Shown here: positions 40,970 to 50,120 of the stretch, piece by piece
Layout: every line of letters begins with the position of its first letter
Numbering within the stretch: position 1 is the first letter of the stretch
DNA from: an uncultured Bacteroidia bacterium
Lineage (GTDB): Bacteria; Bacteroidota; Bacteroidia; Bacteroidales; UBA932
NCBI GenBank assembly: GCA_902782225.1
Contig: CACZMF010000002.1
Coordinates: 124,001 to 188,000 of the forward strand
Length of the DNA: 64,000 bases
Direction of reading: 5' to 3'
Position numbers and translations under genes: made by a program
The notes under the pieces: generated by a model
The model's input: only the letters and a program-made list of their open reading frames with translations
Told to the model about the DNA's origin: nothing
Databases searched by the model: none

Positions 40970-43900
40970 ATGAGGATTATGTCTAAATTTGGATTTGCTT
41001 CGATTGCTGTCATTGCAATAGCACTGATTGTTTCTTGCGAGAGAGAAATAGGGTCGGATAAGTCAGCGATGGAAATGGAAGGAGTTCAGCGCCAGTTTAT
41101 CGGATACTTTTGCGATAATACAAAGACAGTTCTTGATGATAGTGGCACCCTTGTCTGGCAGACTGGCGACAAAGTTCGTTTCTACACAGATGGTTCAAGT
41201 GATGCGGAAGTATGTGAAATCGCTGAATCGGGATCATCCGCTCGCTTTAATGTTATAGCAAATCGTTATTTAATAGCTCTTTATGGGGCAGTCGCCAGTA
41301 TGTGGAGCGACAATGGAGTAGTGGCAGGGAATGTTGTTAAAGCAGTCCAAGATGGCAGTTTCGGTGGTGCTCACGTATCAATGGCGCGTACTACTGATTT
41401 TGACTCTGAAGAGTTGTTGTTTTATAACGTTACGAGTATTTTGAAGTTCAGAATACAACGACAGGATGTAGATTATGTCTTACTTGAAAGTCGTTCAAAT
41501 GCTCAGTTATTTGGGGAAACAGAGGTACTGTTTAATGTGTATGGTATCCCTGTGGGGAGCTTTACTGGTAGTGAAGACTGTAGTGCAGTTAAAGTGAAAG
41601 TTAACGGAAATACAGGCACTTTCTATATTGCCCTGCTACCAGGAACATACAAAGACGGCTTTACATTGTCGTGCTTCGATGTCAAAGGGAAGATTGTCGG
41701 CACGGTTGTTATTGATAGAGACATAAAATTATCCAGAAATAAGATTCTTAACCTTGGAGTGATAGATGAACATCTTACTGTTGAGCCCCAGACTGTTTTG
41801 GAAAGCATAATTCCTGTTTCCCAGATTGAAGGGTCTGAGACTCCAGTTTTCAATTACCATTATATTGCTGGTTATTATTGTGCTCCATCTGGCAGTAAAA
41901 CTGGAATTGATTATGAGGGACAGATTAAATATAACGTCCAGAGGTTGAATGCTCCCGGCCCAACTAGGATTAAGTATTGTATTGGATCTATGGACACGGC
42001 GGAGTACCATATCCGGCCTGCCGAATATCTTTTTGAAACAGAAGTCAGCCAGTGGTCTTTTTGTTGCTATGACAGAAATAGCGACAATTCAGTGTCTGGA
42101 GCTACGCAGTGGAGCGCTGATTTTAGTGATATCTATCGTGTTGATAAGGATCTGGCTAGGGTTGAATATGTTATCAACAACGCGGATAAGTTGAAAGAAT
42201 CTTCAATATGCCTGTCAGCCATAGACAAGTCTAATAATTATTCAACCATTACGTCCGATTATGCGTATCTCAAGCCTTCTCTGGATGAATTTGAACACTT
42301 CGAATTTATAGGTGATTATTCTGGGATAGATTGTGCATCAACCCCATCTTTGCCTGGAAAAAGAATGCTATATGAAAGTGCAGGAGATGCTGCCGAGAAC
42401 CCGGCAAGTATTGAAGTTATGTATAATGGGAATCCTTTATGCATTGATTTCTTGGGCATTCATATGAAGGGAAATGATAATCCCGTTAGCATTCAGCAAC
42501 TACAATCTTTGTATCCTGACCTTGTGCTAAAATTGCAATTAGTCCCTTACACGATTGGATTAAATACAATTCCTGAAAGTGCTTATGGAATAATTGAAAG
42601 CCAGCTTGATAATGTATATTTTTATCCTTCTTATCCTGATCTCACTAATAAGAATAACGAGATAATTAAGGTGGGTAGCAACGAGAGCGCCGGCAAGGCG
42701 GCTATCGGGCACCGCCCAATTGTCGTTGCCACTTTGATCAACCAAACAAACAATAGAATTATTCTTACTGGTTATTTCAAGATCAGTATAGTCTCTCCTC
42801 CTCTTCCCTACGTGACTGATGACTTCGTCGTGTTGGATTACAATACGATATTGTATACTTGTGGCGTTCAGGAAATTCCGTGTTCTTGGACGGATGTGGA
42901 GTATCAAGTGGTGGCTCAGTCGCTGGGTATTACATTTAATGAATTCCAAAAACAATATACTTGGGAAACTGGAGCTACTTACGAAAAGACAAGCGCGGGG
43001 GTGTTTAGTATAGCCAAGACAGGCTCAATGGATACTTATGGTACCGTTTCATATGAAAAAGCTGACGAGGTTAATGATAATAAGGCATTATTTAAGCTGA
43101 CGTTGAATAAAACCCAAGTGGATGCGGTCGGTATAAGTAATAGCAAAACCTTGTATGCGCGTTTTACAAGTGATGGTGGAGAGGTTTACCTTGGTTTGAC
43201 TTTTAAGATTGGAAGCACCCCAAAACTGAATTGGTATCAAAAGAATCCTGTATATTGGTATGATGATGTTGCTGCTGGCAATTCATCTGATAACGACAGA
43301 GCTACTACTTTGCGTTGCGGAGTTCATGTTCCAATGAAATGGATGAAGGGCGGCTCTGACAACTCGGTTTCAGTGAGATATTTTGTAAATAATTTAAATG
43401 ATTATTGGATTGATAATAAAGTTCAGGTACGATCAGATTATGGTATAATTAACAATAATAATAAAGCTATCATCAAATATCGATTCAGTAATGATAACAA
43501 CAATATAAAAGTTAATAATAAACCGTGGCTAAAGATTGATGACAATACGTTATATTGGTGTGGGGAGCCTGCTTTGACCCTTGGGGAGGATGGTATTCTT
43601 ACTTTTAAGTATAATAGCATAACAAAGAATCTTTTGAACTGGGCTGCAAATCCTCATGAGAAGGAGGATAAAGAGAATATGCTGTATTGCAATATTGACA
43701 TAGTGTGCTACCTTGAGGATTCTCTTGGTATAGAATGCGAATTCCAGTTCTACCAAATACACGTGCGCTTTCTCCGCCCAATAACTATGTATGTTGACTC
43801 GAAGAACTACTCCTTGACTGATGGCCGCCCTATGGGTTCCAGTATTCCGATTCATGAGTTCTTTAGTGTCCGCGACTGGAATAATTTCACAGTATTTACA

Positions 43901-44314
43901 TTTGACAGTAACACTCAAAGTCTTGAGAAAGGGTATTATCCGGAAGGTGGCGGTGAAGCAAATGCCAAGATAGACTGGTATGACTATTATGGCATAAAAA
44001 GAATGAATTTTTACCTCGATTCTGTTGAAACGGATGTTTGGGAACCAGGTACAGGACATTTTACGTCTCTCGAGAAGGCCATACCATCTGCTGCGATTGG
44101 TCTTGTTGATCCCCAGGATCCAACCAATCCTCGTGTTTTCTCTACATCATCTATTGACCTGACAAATCTTAATACTTTAAATGGCTGGTCCATATGGTTT
44201 GCAAACAATGCTGTCTATGGGTCTAATTATAATATCAAGATTAAAGTTGGCCTTGAATACGAATGGGGAGAATATTTCACAGATCTTGTTGTCCCAGTGA
44301 ATGCACCATATTAA
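40970..44314 (+). CDS. Giant AT-rich lipoprotein, fimbrillin-like N-terminus, function unknown
   Basis: I place the start at ATG 40970 (1114 residues), because the longer frame overlaps the small peptide gene; ATG 40979 is also possible. The signal MSKFGFASIAVIAIALIVSC is a lipoprotein signal. The first 120 mature residues (KTVLDDSGTLVWQTGDKVRFYT) resemble the opening beta-sandwich of fimbrillin-like proteins in Bacteroidales. The remainder is a long series of beta-rich segments with no domain I can name and no catalytic motif. Base composition differs sharply from the neighbours: 13 of 60 G+C at 43441-43500 against 40 of 60 at 39781-39840. It is likely a surface or adhesin-like protein acquired by transfer. 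Confidence 0.8.
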   Translation: MRIMSKFGFASIAVIAIALIVSCEREIGSDKSAMEMEGVQRQFIGYFCDNTKTVLDDSGTLVWQTGDKVRFYTDGSSDAEVCEIAESGSSARFNVIANRYLIALYGAVASMWSDNGVVAGNVVKAVQDGSFGGAHVSMARTTDFDSEELLFYNVTSILKFRIQRQDVDYVLLESRSNAQLFGETEVLFNVYGIPVGSFTGSEDCSAVKVKVNGNTGTFYIALLPGTYKDGFTLSCFDVKGKIVGTVVIDRDIKLSRNKILNLGVIDEHLTVEPQTVLESIIPVSQIEGSETPVFNYHYIAGYYCAPSGSKTGIDYEGQIKYNVQRLNAPGPTRIKYCIGSMDTAEYHIRPAEYLFETEVSQWSFCCYDRNSDNSVSGATQWSADFSDIYRVDKDLARVEYVINNADKLKESSICLSAIDKSNNYSTITSDYAYLKPSLDEFEHFEFIGDYSGIDCASTPSLPGKRMLYESAGDAAENPASIEVMYNGNPLCIDFLGIHMKGNDNPVSIQQLQSLYPDLVLKLQLVPYTIGLNTIPESAYGIIESQLDNVYFYPSYPDLTNKNNEIIKVGSNESAGKAAIGHRPIVVATLINQTNNRIILTGYFKISIVSPPLPYVTDDFVVLDYNTILYTCGVQEIPCSWTDVEYQVVAQSLGITFNEFQKQYTWETGATYEKTSAGVFSIAKTGSMDTYGTVSYEKADEVNDNKALFKLTLNKTQVDAVGISNSKTLYARFTSDGGEVYLGLTFKIGSTPKLNWYQKNPVYWYDDVAAGNSSDNDRATTLRCGVHVPMKWMKGGSDNSVSVRYFVNNLNDYWIDNKVQVRSDYGIINNNNKAIIKYRFSNDNNNIKVNNKPWLKIDDNTLYWCGEPALTLGEDGILTFKYNSITKNLLNWAANPHEKEDKENMLYCNIDIVCYLEDSLGIECEFQFYQIHVRFLRPITMYVDSKNYSLTDGRPMGSSIPIHEFFSVRDWNNFTVFTFDSNTQSLEKGYYPEGGGEANAKIDWYDYYGIKRMNFYLDSVETDVWEPGTGHFTSLEKAIPSAAIGLVDPQDPTNPRVFSTSSIDLTNLNTLNGWSIWFANNAVYGSNYNIKIKVGLEYEWGEYFTDLVVPVNAPY

Positions 44315-44315
44315 T

Positions 44316-44323
44316 TATCTTTG
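44316..44323 (+). promoter_or_regulatory. -7 box six bases before the histidine kinase ATG
   Basis: TATCTTTG starts two bases after the giant lipoprotein stop and is followed by CAGGAT and then ATG. Transcription from it would begin at or beside the start codon, giving a leaderless message. The arrangement repeats the one at 32612-32619. Confidence 0.55.
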
Positions 44324-44329
44324 CAGGAT

Positions 44330-46246
44330 ATGAAGAAAATTTGGTCCGTAATAGTTCTGCTGGCAGCGGCGCTTTCGGCCGCTGCCCAGAACAATCCCTA
44401 TGAGATTGATGATGAATGCTATGCTATCCTGTGCGAAGCAGAACAGCTGGAGGGCCGGACTGGCTTCGACCATGCAAATGCTGCGCTCCTGAGCATGGCG
44501 GTGGAGAAGGGGGACACGAAGGCGCAGGCGCTCTACTATGTCGAGCGCCTTAAACATGAAGTAGCTCTGCTCAAAGACAAGGAATCCACATCCCAGAAGG
44601 ATGACGCCGCCATTCTGAAATACATGGAGGACCTCAAGAGGGTGGCGTCCGACCTCGGCCAGAGCCAGTTCTACTACTACGCCTACGACATCGCCCAGGG
44701 GTATTTCTATTCCCACGGCAAACTGGTCCACACCATGGAGCTTGTGCAGGATATGCGTGAGCAGGCGGTCGCCCGCAAGGAGCCATACGGCATCTGGATG
44801 GGCAACCGCTACATCATTTCCCTCTACATACTCCAGAACGACTACATCTCCGCGAAGAAATACATCAAGGAAGCTATCCGTGTGTATGAGACTACGGACG
44901 ACCCGACCATCAGGAAAGAGTCCGCCACGCGCCTGTACTGCGACATGTCGGATACTTTCCCCATAGGCAACGATTCCGTACCCTATTTCCTCTCGAAGGC
45001 AAGCGCAGCGCGAAAGCAGCATATGGATACGCTCCGCTGCGAGTACCACAATGCCAAACTGGCTGCATTCCAGAAGGATGTCAAAAAGTACGAATACTCC
45101 AGGGACTATTGCCTCGCCGATCCGAACCTGGACAAGATAAGCACTACAGCCCCCATAATGTTCGGCTACATCGACAAGCTGGTGTATGGAGAGAACATAG
45201 ACGAGGAGTTCGACATCGACGCGATGGCCAGACACCTCAGGGAGGTCAAGTATATTGCGAACATTGCCGAAGAATACGGCAGGAAGGATCTGGCTTTCGG
45301 GATTGAGAAAAAGCTGCTGGCCTATGAAGAGAAGGTGCTTGCCACCGCCAACCAGTCCAAACTCACTGAGATAGAGGCGAAGATGGGCAACGACGTCCTC
45401 TCGGCCAAGGTGAATGAGGAGGCCAGGCGCGCCGAAGCCGCATTCCGGCTTGCTGCGATTCTGCTTGTCGTCATCCTCGCGGTCGTGATCATATTCCTCG
45501 TCATCTACACCCGGTCCCTGAAGCGGACCAACGAAAGGGTGCGTCTGGCCGACGCCGCCAAGACCCGCTTCGTGCAGAACATGAGCCACGAGGTGCGCAC
45601 CCCCCTGAACGCCATCGTCGGCTTCTCCCAGCTGCTGAGCCTCCCCGACGGGAGTTTCCCCGAAGAGGAGAAACAGGAGTTCTCCGGCCACATCGTCAAC
45701 AACACCAAGATGCTGACCATGCTCCTGGACGACATTCTCAACGCGTCCGCCATGGACAGCGGCAACTACCGCATCACATACGAGGACGGGGAGATGAACT
45801 TCATGGCCGAGGCTGCCATCTCCAGCGCCGAACACCGTCTCCAGCCGGGCGTGCGCATGTATTACGCTCCTGAAAGCACGGAGCCCTACACTTTCCGGAC
45901 CGATCCCAGGCGCGTGCAGCAGATACTTATCAACCTTCTGACCAACGCCTGCAAGCACACATCCGCCGGTGAAATCAAACTGTCCGCCTCGCTCACGGAG
46001 ACGCCCGGATTCGTGACATATTCCGTGACCGACACCGGCCCCGGCATACCGGCCGACCAGGCGGAAAAGATTTTCGAGCGCTTCACCAAGCTCAACGAGT
46101 TCGTGCAGGGCACCGGCCTGGGCCTCAGCATCTGCCGTGACATCGCCGGCCGCATGGGCGCGAAGGTTTATCTCGATACCACTTACTCGGCCGGCGGCTC
46201 CCGCTTCGTCTTCACCGTTCCCTGCAATCCCGACGAACAGATATGA
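44330..46246 (+). CDS. Membrane sensor histidine kinase with periplasmic helical-repeat sensor
   Basis: The ATG at 44330 gives 638 residues; a TTG at 44321 falls inside the promoter box. A signal peptide (MKKIWSVIVLLAAALSAAAQ) is followed by about 350 residues of TPR-like helices starting NPYEIDDECYAILCEAEQ. A membrane helix lies near 378-400 and the HisKA domain has phospho-acceptor His420 (NMSHEVRTPLNAIVGFSQ). The HATPase has NLLTNACKHT, DTGPGIP and GTGLGLSICRDIAG. No receiver or DNA-binding domain is attached and no response regulator gene lies nearby. The sensor half is paralogous to the next gene, which it overlaps by 4 bp. Base composition is back to the GC-rich norm. Confidence 0.92.
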   Translation: MKKIWSVIVLLAAALSAAAQNNPYEIDDECYAILCEAEQLEGRTGFDHANAALLSMAVEKGDTKAQALYYVERLKHEVALLKDKESTSQKDDAAILKYMEDLKRVASDLGQSQFYYYAYDIAQGYFYSHGKLVHTMELVQDMREQAVARKEPYGIWMGNRYIISLYILQNDYISAKKYIKEAIRVYETTDDPTIRKESATRLYCDMSDTFPIGNDSVPYFLSKASAARKQHMDTLRCEYHNAKLAAFQKDVKKYEYSRDYCLADPNLDKISTTAPIMFGYIDKLVYGENIDEEFDIDAMARHLREVKYIANIAEEYGRKDLAFGIEKKLLAYEEKVLATANQSKLTEIEAKMGNDVLSAKVNEEARRAEAAFRLAAILLVVILAVVIIFLVIYTRSLKRTNERVRLADAAKTRFVQNMSHEVRTPLNAIVGFSQLLSLPDGSFPEEEKQEFSGHIVNNTKMLTMLLDDILNASAMDSGNYRITYEDGEMNFMAEAAISSAEHRLQPGVRMYYAPESTEPYTFRTDPRRVQQILINLLTNACKHTSAGEIKLSASLTETPGFVTYSVTDTGPGIPADQAEKIFERFTKLNEFVQGTGLGLSICRDIAGRMGAKVYLDTTYSAGGSRFVFTVPCNPDEQI

Positions 46247-47469
46247 AAAGACTAGCTGCAATTATTGCAACCGTGTTTCTCGCGTCCGTTTCTGTGTGGG
46301 CGCAGCACAATTCCTACGCCATTGATGACGAGTGCCATTCATGGTTCATGAAGGCGGAGCAATCCATGGACGACTTTGAGAGCGACGAGTTCGACACGGC
46401 GCAGCAGATGTTCCTGGAGACCTCGCTCCGGAAGAAGGACACCAAGGCCCAGGCAATATATTATGTGGAGCAGCTCAAACGCACCTCCCATCTGGCCCAG
46501 CACGTCAGGTCGCAGGATCCGATCGCCTGGGACAGCCAGGCCTGGAACGCCCGCATCGAGCAGGAGAAGGAGACCGCGCAGCGCATAGCCAGATCTACCG
46601 GATATATGCAGTACTACTACTATGCCTCCGAACTGTGCCAGACCTACTACTACAACACCACCCAGGACGTGCTTGCGAGCGAAATGCTCATGGACATGAT
46701 GGAAGAGGCGAGGGCGACGGATGACGAATATGCCCTGTGGAAAACCCTTATCTATCTGGAGAGGCTGTACCTGAGGGCCGGCGACCGGCTCCACACGCAG
46801 AGGTATCTCCTCCAGGCAGTCAAAATTTTTGAGACGACAGCCGACCAGACAATACGGCGCCAGGGCATGACGGTGCAGTTCTGCGAACTTGCCGACACTT
46901 ATCCTCCGGCCTCGGATTCCGCGCGGTTATTCTACAGAAAGGCCGAGGCCACCAGCCGCACGAAACTGGATACGTTGAGGTTTACCTACTACAAGGCCCT
47001 GCTGGCCGCTGCGGACGGCAAAATGGATGAATACAGGAAACACCGTGATTTCTGCCTGTCCTTCGCCCCTTTCCCCAGCCAGATACGTTCCGGCAGGCAG
47101 TGCTTCGATTGCGTGGACAACATACTGGCAGGCAAGCCCGCCAAGTCTTACGCGGGCAGCATAAATGCCCTGTACTCCCTCCAGCAGATGGAGTTTACCT
47201 CATATCTTGCCGCAATGCACGGCCAGTGGGAGACTGCTGCCGCCATACGCCACCGCCTGGTGGAACGCCAGTATCTTAATATCTTCTACCTCAACGGCCA
47301 GAGGCTGGATTACATGACGGCCCAATATGAGAACAACCGCCTGTCGGCCGATCTTGAGCAGGCTGCGCAGAAAGTGAAGCGCACAACCATACTGGCCATA
47401 GTGCTGGTGGTCCTCATGTTGTCGGGGGCTCTGGTCTATGTACTGTTGCAAAGACGGAAGAAAAAATAA
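46243..47469 (+). CDS. Kinase-less paralogue of the adjacent sensor domain
   Basis: A 408-residue protein with the same layout as the sensor half of the preceding kinase: signal peptide, an N-terminus NSYAIDDECHSWFMKAEQS, the KKDTKAQAIYYVEQLKR segment and helical repeats. A single membrane helix (about 383-402) is followed only by QRRKKK. HisKA and HATPase domains are absent. The kinase and this protein share long blocks, so they arose by duplication with loss or gain of the kinase part. Overlapping translation (ATGA) suggests that they act together, possibly as a heteromeric receptor or a decoy, but this is inference. A strong terminator follows. Confidence 0.82.
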   Translation: MKRLAAIIATVFLASVSVWAQHNSYAIDDECHSWFMKAEQSMDDFESDEFDTAQQMFLETSLRKKDTKAQAIYYVEQLKRTSHLAQHVRSQDPIAWDSQAWNARIEQEKETAQRIARSTGYMQYYYYASELCQTYYYNTTQDVLASEMLMDMMEEARATDDEYALWKTLIYLERLYLRAGDRLHTQRYLLQAVKIFETTADQTIRRQGMTVQFCELADTYPPASDSARLFYRKAEATSRTKLDTLRFTYYKALLAAADGKMDEYRKHRDFCLSFAPFPSQIRSGRQCFDCVDNILAGKPAKSYAGSINALYSLQQMEFTSYLAAMHGQWETAAAIRHRLVERQYLNIFYLNGQRLDYMTAQYENNRLSADLEQAAQKVKRTTILAIVLVVLMLSGALVYVLLQRRKKK

Positions 47470-47470
47470 G

Positions 47471-47502
47471 CCGCTGCAAGTTGAAACTTGCGGCGGTTTT
47501 TT
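47471..47502 (+). terminator. Intrinsic terminator after the kinase/sensor pair
   Basis: The 12-base arms 47471-47482 and 47485-47496 pair with one wobble around a two-base centre and are followed by six Ts. The tight loop would in practice open to four or six bases. It separates the sensor unit from rpoD. Confidence 0.88.
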
Positions 47503-47529
47503 CCGTATATATGGTACAACAGTTTTTAT

Positions 47530-48390
47530 ATGAGACAGCTTAAGATCACCAAGTCCATCACCAACCGCGAAAGCGCTTCCCTGGACAAATACCTGCAGGA
47601 AATAGGCCGCGAGGAGCTCGTGAGCCCCGAGGAGGAAGTGGAGCTTGCCCAGCGCATACGCAAGGGCGACCAGGCGGCGCTCGAGAAACTCACCCGCGCC
47701 AACCTGCGTTTCGTGGTGTCCGTGGCAAAACAGTACCAGAACCAGGGCCTCAGCCTGCCCGACCTTATCAATGAAGGCAATCTCGGACTCATCAAGGCCG
47801 CCGAGAAATTCGATGAAACCCGCGGCTTCAAATTCATATCCTACGCCGTGTGGTGGATACGCCAGAGCATACTCCAGGCGCTCGCCGAGCAGAGCCGCAT
47901 AGTGCGCCTCCCGCTCAACCAGGTGGGCTCCCTGAACAAGATCAACAAGGCCCTCGGCAAATTCGAACAGGAAAACGAGCGCCAGCCTTCGGCTGAGGAG
48001 CTCTCCGAAATGATAGACGTGCCCAAGGACAAGATAGCCGACACCCTTCGCGTGTCCGGCCGCCACGTCAGCGTGGACGACCCGTTCGTGGAAGGCGAAG
48101 ACAACTCCCTGCTGGACGTGCTTCCCAACGACGATTCCCCCAGCGCCGACAAGGGTCTCACCAACGAGTCCCTGAGCACCGAAATCGAGCGCGCCCTCCA
48201 GATCCTGACCCCCCGCGAGAGGGAAATCATCAAGAGTTTCTTCGGCATTGGCTGCCAGGAAATGACCCTCGAAGAAATAGGCGAGAGGCTCGACCTCACC
48301 CGCGAGCGCGTGCGCCAGATTAAGGAAAAAGCCATACGCAAGCTCAAGAAGCCCTCTGCCAGCAAACTCCTTAAATCCTATCTGGGCTGA
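47530..48390 (+). CDS. rpoD: RNA polymerase primary sigma factor RpoD
   Basis: The ATG at 47530 gives 286 residues ([21 protein letters not shown]), the form usual for the short Bacteroidetes primary sigma factor. Region 2 contains [30 protein letters not shown] and [22 protein letters not shown]; region 4 has [27 protein letters not shown]. It recognises the TTTG/TAnnTTTG promoters, several of which appear in this window. No sigma region 1.1 is present, as expected. The stop overlaps the argS start. Confidence 0.97.
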   Translation: MRQLKITKSITNRESASLDKYLQEIGREELVSPEEEVELAQRIRKGDQAALEKLTRANLRFVVSVAKQYQNQGLSLPDLINEGNLGLIKAAEKFDETRGFKFISYAVWWIRQSILQALAEQSRIVRLPLNQVGSLNKINKALGKFEQENERQPSAEELSEMIDVPKDKIADTLRVSGRHVSVDDPFVEGEDNSLLDVLPNDDSPSADKGLTNESLSTEIERALQILTPREREIIKSFFGIGCQEMTLEEIGERLDLTRERVRQIKEKAIRKLKKPSASKLLKSYLG

Positions 48391-50120
48391 TGACAACAGA
48401 GCAATTCATAGCCGCGAAGGCCGTTGAGGCGGTCAAGGCGCTCTACGGCGCCGATGTCCCCGCCGATCTGATGCAGGTCCAGGTGACCCGCAAGGATTTC
48501 GAAGGCGACTACACCCTGGTGGTGTTCCCGCTCCTCCGCACTTCCCGCCAGGCTCCGGCCGCGACCGCCCAGGCGATAGGGGAGTGGATGACGGCTTCCT
48601 GCCCCGAAATCAGCGGCTTCAATGCCGTGCAGGGCTTCCTCAACCTCAGCCTGAGCAATGTCTGGTGGCGCGAGGCGCTTGAAGAGGTCATCTCCGACCC
48701 TTCTTTCGGCACCCTCCCGTCCACGGGCAGGCGCGTGATGGTGGAATTCTCTTCCCCCAACACCAACAAGCCCCTCCACCTCGGCCACATCCGCAACAAC
48801 CTCCTCGGCTCCAGCGTGTCCGACCTTCTCAAGGCCGCCGGCGACCAGGTCATCAAGGCCACCCTGGTCAACGACCGCGGCGTCCACATCTGCAAGTCGA
48901 TGTATGCCTGGGAGAAACTCTTCGACGGAGCCACCCCTGAAAGCACCGGCATCAAGGGCGACCACCTCGTCGGCGACTGCTATGTGGCTTATGCCAAATA
49001 TGAAAAGGAGCACCCGGAGGCCATAGAAGACGTCCACAGGATGCTCGTCAAGTGGGAGGAAGGCGACCCTCAGGTGCGCGCCCTCTGGGAGAAGATGAAC
49101 GGCTGGGTGTTCGACGGCTTCGAGCAGACCTACAAGGCACTCGGCATCAGTTTCGACCGCACCTACTATGAGCACGACACCTACCTCCTGGGCAAGGAAC
49201 TTGTGCAGAAAGGCCTGGATATGGGCGTGTTCGTCAAGGATCCCGACGGCTCCGTGTGGTGCGACCTGACCGCCGACGGCCTTGACCGCAAGCTCCTGCT
49301 CCGTTCGGACGGCACTTCCGTGTATATGACCCAGGACCTCGGCACCGCCGAGCGCCGCTTCGCCGAGTATGACCTGGATTCCCACGTCTATGTGGTCGGC
49401 GACGAGCAGAACTACCACTTCCAGGTGCTCAAGCTCGTGCTGAAGAAACTCGGTTACGCCTGGTCCGACCAGATTTTCCACCTCAGCTACGGCATGGTGG
49501 AACTGCCCGAAGGCAAGATGAAGAGCCGCGAAGGCACCGTCGTGGACGCCGACGACCTCATCGAGAAGATGTACCAGGAGGCGAAGGCCACCAGCGAGGA
49601 GTCCGGCAAGCTGGACGGGATAGCAGAAGAAGAGAAGGAACGCCTCTTCCGCATGATAGGGCTCGGCGCTCTCAAGTACTTCATACTCAAGGTGGATCCC
49701 AAGAAGAAGATGCTCTTCAATCCCAAGGAGTCCATCGACTTCAACGGCAACACCGGCCCCTTCATCCAGTACACCCACGCCCGTATCTGCAGCATACTCC
49801 GCAAGGCGGAGGAGGCCGGCGTCAAAGCCGCCCTTTCTGCTGATGCAGTGCTCAGCCCCAAGGAGATACGCCTCGTCAAGCTGCTTGCCACATATCCCCA
49901 GAAGGTGGCCGAAGCCGCTGCCGCCTACTCCCCGGCCCTCATCGCCAATTTCGCCTACGACCTGGCGAAGGAGTTCAACCAGTACTACCACGAAACTCCC
50001 GTGCTCAAGGAGCCCGATCCCGTGCTGCTTTCGATGCGCCTCGCCCTCATCGGCACCCTCGCATCCACGCTGCGCAAGGCAATGGGCATCCTCGGCATAG
50101 AACTTCCTGAAAGGATGTGA
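48390..50120 (+). CDS. argS: Arginyl-tRNA synthetase
   Basis: Class I aminoacyl-tRNA synthetase, 576 residues. The HIGH-type motif is HLGHIRNN (starting near residue 130), and the KMSK equivalent is in PEGKMKSREGTVVDADDL, a variant in which KMSK reads KMKSR as in other ArgS. The N-terminal Add1 domain and the C-terminal anticodon-binding domain (ICSILRKAEEAGV to ELPERM) are present. It charges tRNA-Arg in the cytoplasm. It overlaps the rpoD stop, and its own stop overlaps the GTG of the radical SAM gene. Confidence 0.97.
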   Translation: MTTEQFIAAKAVEAVKALYGADVPADLMQVQVTRKDFEGDYTLVVFPLLRTSRQAPAATAQAIGEWMTASCPEISGFNAVQGFLNLSLSNVWWREALEEVISDPSFGTLPSTGRRVMVEFSSPNTNKPLHLGHIRNNLLGSSVSDLLKAAGDQVIKATLVNDRGVHICKSMYAWEKLFDGATPESTGIKGDHLVGDCYVAYAKYEKEHPEAIEDVHRMLVKWEEGDPQVRALWEKMNGWVFDGFEQTYKALGISFDRTYYEHDTYLLGKELVQKGLDMGVFVKDPDGSVWCDLTADGLDRKLLLRSDGTSVYMTQDLGTAERRFAEYDLDSHVYVVGDEQNYHFQVLKLVLKKLGYAWSDQIFHLSYGMVELPEGKMKSREGTVVDADDLIEKMYQEAKATSEESGKLDGIAEEEKERLFRMIGLGALKYFILKVDPKKKMLFNPKESIDFNGNTGPFIQYTHARICSILRKAEEAGVKAALSADAVLSPKEIRLVKLLATYPQKVAEAAAAYSPALIANFAYDLAKEFNQYYHETPVLKEPDPVLLSMRLALIGTLASTLRKAMGILGIELPERM

